Assembly (NCBI GenBank): GCA_007132825.1
Contig: SLNX01000029.1
Coordinates: 1 to 8,336, forward strand
Source: Bacteroidales bacterium
GTDB taxonomy: Bacteria > Bacteroidota > Bacteroidia > Bacteroidales > UBA7960
Direction of reading: 5' to 3'
DNA: 8,336 nt
Each line of letters begins with the position of its first letter. Position 1 is the stretch's first letter. The notes under the pieces were generated by a model. That model was not told the DNA's origin. It did not search any database and saw nothing but the letters and a program-made list of their open reading frames with translations. This document shows positions 5,950 through 8,336 of the stretch, one piece after another. A program made the position numbers and the translations under genes.

Positions 5950-7416
5950 TCAGGGAAGAGAGATGGTTGCATTTCTGAGTCTTACGCCACCATCTTTTAC
6001 CATTAAGCGGCCTGTAACACTTCCACCTGACTTCACACTTATACCTTGTTTTGAAAGAATCGTTCCAAAAAATTCGGTATTTTCACCAATCAGTACATTA
6101 GGCCCAAGAATTTCTCTGACACCAACCTGCCAGAAAATACGTTCCGGGTCAGCGCCACCTTCCAATATGATATTGGCATCTGTTTCGAGAAGAGATTCAA
6201 CCTGGAAGATCCAAAATGCGTAAGGATTTCCTCCTGCATCAAGAGTCAGGTCTCCTCCCAGGACTCTCAGGTTTTTCGCACTGTAGATACCGGGCTGTAA
6301 TGTTTGTCCTGCCTGGTTGCCTGACAGGAATATCGGTTCCGGGTCATCTGCATTTAGAGCATTGGTGTAGGCGATTTTTAAAATCAATTTGTCCCTGATG
6401 AGTTTTTGAGGCAATCCTGGAATGGGATCCGGTCCGGTTGCAAAGATATCGCCGTCCACATCACCTTCTGTGATTCCGGTAATATAGTCTGTAACACCAG
6501 GATAAAGTCCAACATCACCGGTAATTGTTGTCTGACCCTCCAGATTGGAGATATAGGTTCCGGACAGTATTGCATATCCACTAATGGGTCCAATGTTGAT
6601 GGGCAGTGGAATCTCATCAAATACCTGCTTCTCTGTGGTAAACTGCCAGGAGTAATCATTCTCCATAACGTTACCATTCAAATCAGCTATGCCCGCTGTA
6701 ACAACTGCTTCATAAGTTGTTTCATAGTCAAGATCATGATCAGGTGTAAAGGTAAGCACCATATCATCATAGCTTACTGTACCAGCAACAGTTTGGCCAT
6801 TACCTGCGTGTACGAGTATTATACTCTCTCCACCAACAGAATTTGGGTCAAGTGGTTCATTAAAGATTGCGGCAACGATGGTATTTACCAGCACATCCTC
6901 CTCTCCATCATCTGGTATTGTATTAACGACATAGGGTGCTGATATGTCATCAAGCGTACCTGTTGTGAAAGTCCACTGAAACTTCTCTTCAATTGTGAAA
7001 TCATAGAGGTCATAAACTTCTGTAGTGATCTCAACAGTGATATCCGAAAGTTCCGGCAGGAATGCTGCAGGAGTAAATGTAGCAATCTTATTTGCATAAC
7101 TGATGCTTCCCGCTATGGGTCCATTGGCATCACGCACAATAAAAGTACTTTCATTGATGCTTTCAGGCTTCATCTGCTTGTTAAAGGTTGCTGTGATGTT
7201 GCTGTTGAGGGGAACACGATCAGCCAAAGCTTGAGGAGTATGGGTTTCCACCTTAGGACACACATCCCTGAGTTCTCCCTCAAAGTCATCATCCATACAA
7301 GCACTCATAATCAAAAAAGGAACCAGAATAATCAAAGAAAGGATAAGCTTTCCTTTCATTCTATTTTTGGCTGGTGCCATTTGATGTTTTTTCTCTAATT
7401 TGTAAATATGTTTCAT
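5950..7416 (-). CDS. Surface lipoprotein with two SbsA-type Ig domains and an ice-binding-like (DUF3494) domain
   Basis: This 488-residue protein has a basic N-region and a lipoprotein signal (hydrophobic 24-36, lipobox IMSAC, lipidated C40). The acidic residues after the cysteine (C-M-D-D-D) fit the Bacteroidota lipoprotein export signal for surface display. Residues about 53-153 and 160-262 are two Big_5/SbsA Ig-like repeats: each begins with a VxxTxP-like strand (VETHTPQ, VVNTIPDD), carries TATFNKQM or AAIFNEPLD, and ends WxFTTG/WQFTTE. Residues about 273-488 match the DUF3494 ice-binding-like beta-solenoid: YAILSGTYISN, TTITGDVGLYPG (296-307), QTLQPGIYSA, LTLDAGGNPYAFWIFQV, IFWQVG (427-432), FFGTILSKQGISVKSGGSVTGRL. 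Fold homology does not prove ice binding; many members have an unknown ligand. The ATG at 7416 is used; ATGs at 7380 and 7359 would also leave a usable signal peptide. It is the first gene of the pair with the OmpA-family gene. Confidence 0.9.
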   Translation of the reverse strand: MKHIYKLEKKHQMAPAKNRMKGKLILSLIILVPFLIMSACMDDDFEGELRDVCPKVETHTPQALADRVPLNSNITATFNKQMKPESINESTFIVRDANGPIAGSISYANKIATFTPAAFLPELSDITVEITTEVYDLYDFTIEEKFQWTFTTGTLDDISAPYVVNTIPDDGEEDVLVNTIVAAIFNEPLDPNSVGGESIILVHAGNGQTVAGTVSYDDMVLTFTPDHDLDYETTYEAVVTAGIADLNGNVMENDYSWQFTTEKQVFDEIPLPINIGPISGYAILSGTYISNLEGQTTITGDVGLYPGVTDYITGITEGDVDGDIFATGPDPIPGLPQKLIRDKLILKIAYTNALNADDPEPIFLSGNQAGQTLQPGIYSAKNLRVLGGDLTLDAGGNPYAFWIFQVESLLETDANIILEGGADPERIFWQVGVREILGPNVLIGENTEFFGTILSKQGISVKSGGSVTGRLMVKDGGVRLRNATISLP

Positions 7417-7585
7417 AATGACCAGTTTTATAAGGTACGTGATAGTTATAAACTGTGGTAGGCAATTAAATCAATAATTAGGGACCATTAGTTCTTGTAA
7501 ATATATCAAAAAAATATTAAAATAAAAAATAAACCATCATTTTGTTGTAAAGAATATTTTTTATGACAAAGTTGAATAATCCGCC
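7417..7585. other. AT-rich upstream region of the lipoprotein-OmpA operon
   Basis: No gene is seen here. The stretch must hold the promoter for the lipoprotein gene, but no exact TAnnTTTG element is present on the - strand. The nearest candidate is TATATTTAC (7505-7497), one mismatch in the core and without a clear -33 element. The block 7500-7563 is almost entirely A/T and contains a 10-bp inverted pair (AAAAAATATT at 7509-7518, AATATTTTTT at 7553-7562), which could be chance given the composition. The leader would be about 80 nt if the candidate is right. Confidence 0.4.
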
Positions 7586-7614
7586 AAAAAAGGGGAGGCA
7601 AAATACCTCCCCTT
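7586..7614 (-). terminator. Intrinsic terminator of the T9SS-secreted protein gene
   Basis: Nine-bp arms AAGGGGAGG (7590-7598) and CCTCCCCTT (7606-7614) surround a 7-nt loop. Read on the - strand, the GC-rich stem is followed by TTTTTT (complement of 7586-7591, overlapping the base of the stem). It lies 26 bp after the TAA stop at 7640-7642, so it ends the gene at the right edge and makes the lipoprotein gene the start of a new transcript. Confidence 0.9.
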
Positions 7615-7639
7615 CTTTTCTGGAAACGAATTACTCGAA

Positions 7640-8336
7640 TTAATCAGTAACTTGAATTCTCTTGGTGTAAACACCTTTCTCAGTAGTAATCTGTACAAAA
7701 TAGATACCCCTAACGAATCCATAAACATCAATTTCATGGTGTTCTGTCATCATTGTGGCATCATATACGATCTGTCCAAGCATATCAACCATACGTACAC
7801 CTGTAATATTGATATTTGATTCAATAGTAAGCATGCTTCTTACCGGATTGGGGTAGAGCATCAATTGAATATCCATATCAGTAACAGGGGTATCATCAAT
7901 TTGCAGTACTACGTTCACGAAAACACTTTGATCTGTGACGGTAACTTGTCCATCAGCTGTAAAGTAACCATCTTTTTCAATTGTGTAATCGTAAGTACCT
8001 GCTGTAATACCATCAAATGAGTAGTCTCCGGGTGCATTCTGAACACCGTCGAGTGTTGCAACAGCATTCTCCAGAGGCAACCCTTGGTTATCAACAACAG
8101 TAAATTGAACGCGGACAGTCCGGTCAGGAATTTCGAAATTGATTGTAACAATCTCCGACATTCCTGTTGTATATACAGATCTTACACCAGCAGTATATGT
8201 GCCAGTTGAAAGTTCGGTAAACACAAAGTCTGTTGCACCAATAGCCTCAGCCACCAATGTTCCATCAAGGAATACATCAAATCCTACGAATGACTTAGAG
8301 TAATTGTTGATAAGTATGTCGCCAGCCTCAAACGGA
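7640..8336 (-). CDS. T9SS type A sorting-domain protein, C-terminal part (5' end outside window)
   Basis: This is the C-terminal part of a protein secreted through the outer membrane by the type IX system. The frame stays open to the right edge, giving about 231 visible residues before TAA. An apparent TTG start at 8257 is not real, because the in-frame residues upstream (SFVGFDVFLDGTLVAEA) continue a fibronectin type III-like module: VFLDGTLVAE, FTELSTGTYTAGVRSVYTTGMSEIV. Next is a carboxypeptidase-regulatory-like beta domain (VDNQGLPLENAVATLDG, FDGITAGTYDYTIEKDGY). The last ~75 residues are the sorting domain: LYPNPVRSMLTIE, VRMVDMLGQIVYD, GIYFVQITTEKGVYTKRIQV. Such adhesive modules often end proteases or glycosidases, but the enzymatic or binding part, if any, is outside the window. 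A terminator follows directly, so it is not clearly in one operon with the lipoprotein gene. Confidence 0.88.
   Translation of the reverse strand, partial: PFEAGDILINNYSKSFVGFDVFLDGTLVAEAIGATDFVFTELSTGTYTAGVRSVYTTGMSEIVTINFEIPDRTVRVQFTVVDNQGLPLENAVATLDGVQNAPGDYSFDGITAGTYDYTIEKDGYFTADGQVTVTDQSVFVNVVLQIDDTPVTDMDIQLMLYPNPVRSMLTIESNINITGVRMVDMLGQIVYDATMMTEHHEIDVYGFVRGIYFVQITTEKGVYTKRIQVTD

Noticed and set aside
6406..6942. 178-residue open frame on the + strand
   Set aside because: It is antisense to the lipoprotein gene, whose domains are clear; the frame is a by-product of that coding sequence.
7509..7562. Large AT hairpin upstream of the lipoprotein gene
   Set aside because: The arms are pure A/T in an almost pure A/T block with a 34-nt loop, so chance pairing is likely.
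8255..8257. TTG as start codon of a complete 205-residue T9SS protein
   Set aside because: The frame is open upstream to the window edge, and those residues continue the same fibronectin-like module, so the gene is truncated by the window.

Overview
The window looks like chromosomal DNA of a Bacteroidota species, probably a Bacteroidales/Marinilabiliales-type environmental relative (inference). Four things point there: a type IX secretion (T9SS) C-terminal sorting domain; a surface lipoprotein with an acidic export signal after the lipidated cysteine; a viroplasmin-type RNase H; and a promoter matching the Bacteroidota -7 element TAnnTTTG. No RNA gene, transposon, phage gene or CRISPR array was found.

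Layout. The left edge holds the 3' end of recJ (ssDNA exonuclease) followed on the + strand by a complete RNase H1-type gene. Everything to the right is on the - strand. A 231-bp convergent gap (1230-1460) is full of structure: three related short palindromes at about 53-nt intervals, a separate inverted repeat, and a heptanucleotide tandem array that runs into the stop codon of thiL. Then come thiL and a bifunctional DAHP synthase/chorismate mutase, 9 bp apart and apparently driven from one promoter placed so close that it fixes the start codon. Next is a strong intrinsic terminator and a second heptanucleotide array just after the stop of the gene upstream. That gene encodes a large OmpA-family protein (barrel, Pro/Glu linker, two OmpA-like domains). 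It sits 13-37 bp behind a lipoprotein with two SbsA-type Ig domains and an ice-binding-like (DUF3494) domain. A terminator at 7586-7614 separates this pair from the 3' end of a T9SS-secreted protein that runs off the right edge.

How the genes fit together. recJ and RNase H both act on nucleic-acid intermediates of replication and repair. thiL and the DAHP synthase/mutase are housekeeping cofactor and aromatic amino acid genes. The lipoprotein/OmpA pair looks like an envelope module: an exposed beta-solenoid domain on an Ig stalk, made together with an outer-membrane barrel that has a peptidoglycan-binding domain. The least conventional features are this pair, the degenerate first OmpA-like domain, and the two unrelated heptanucleotide arrays that both begin at the ends of genes.
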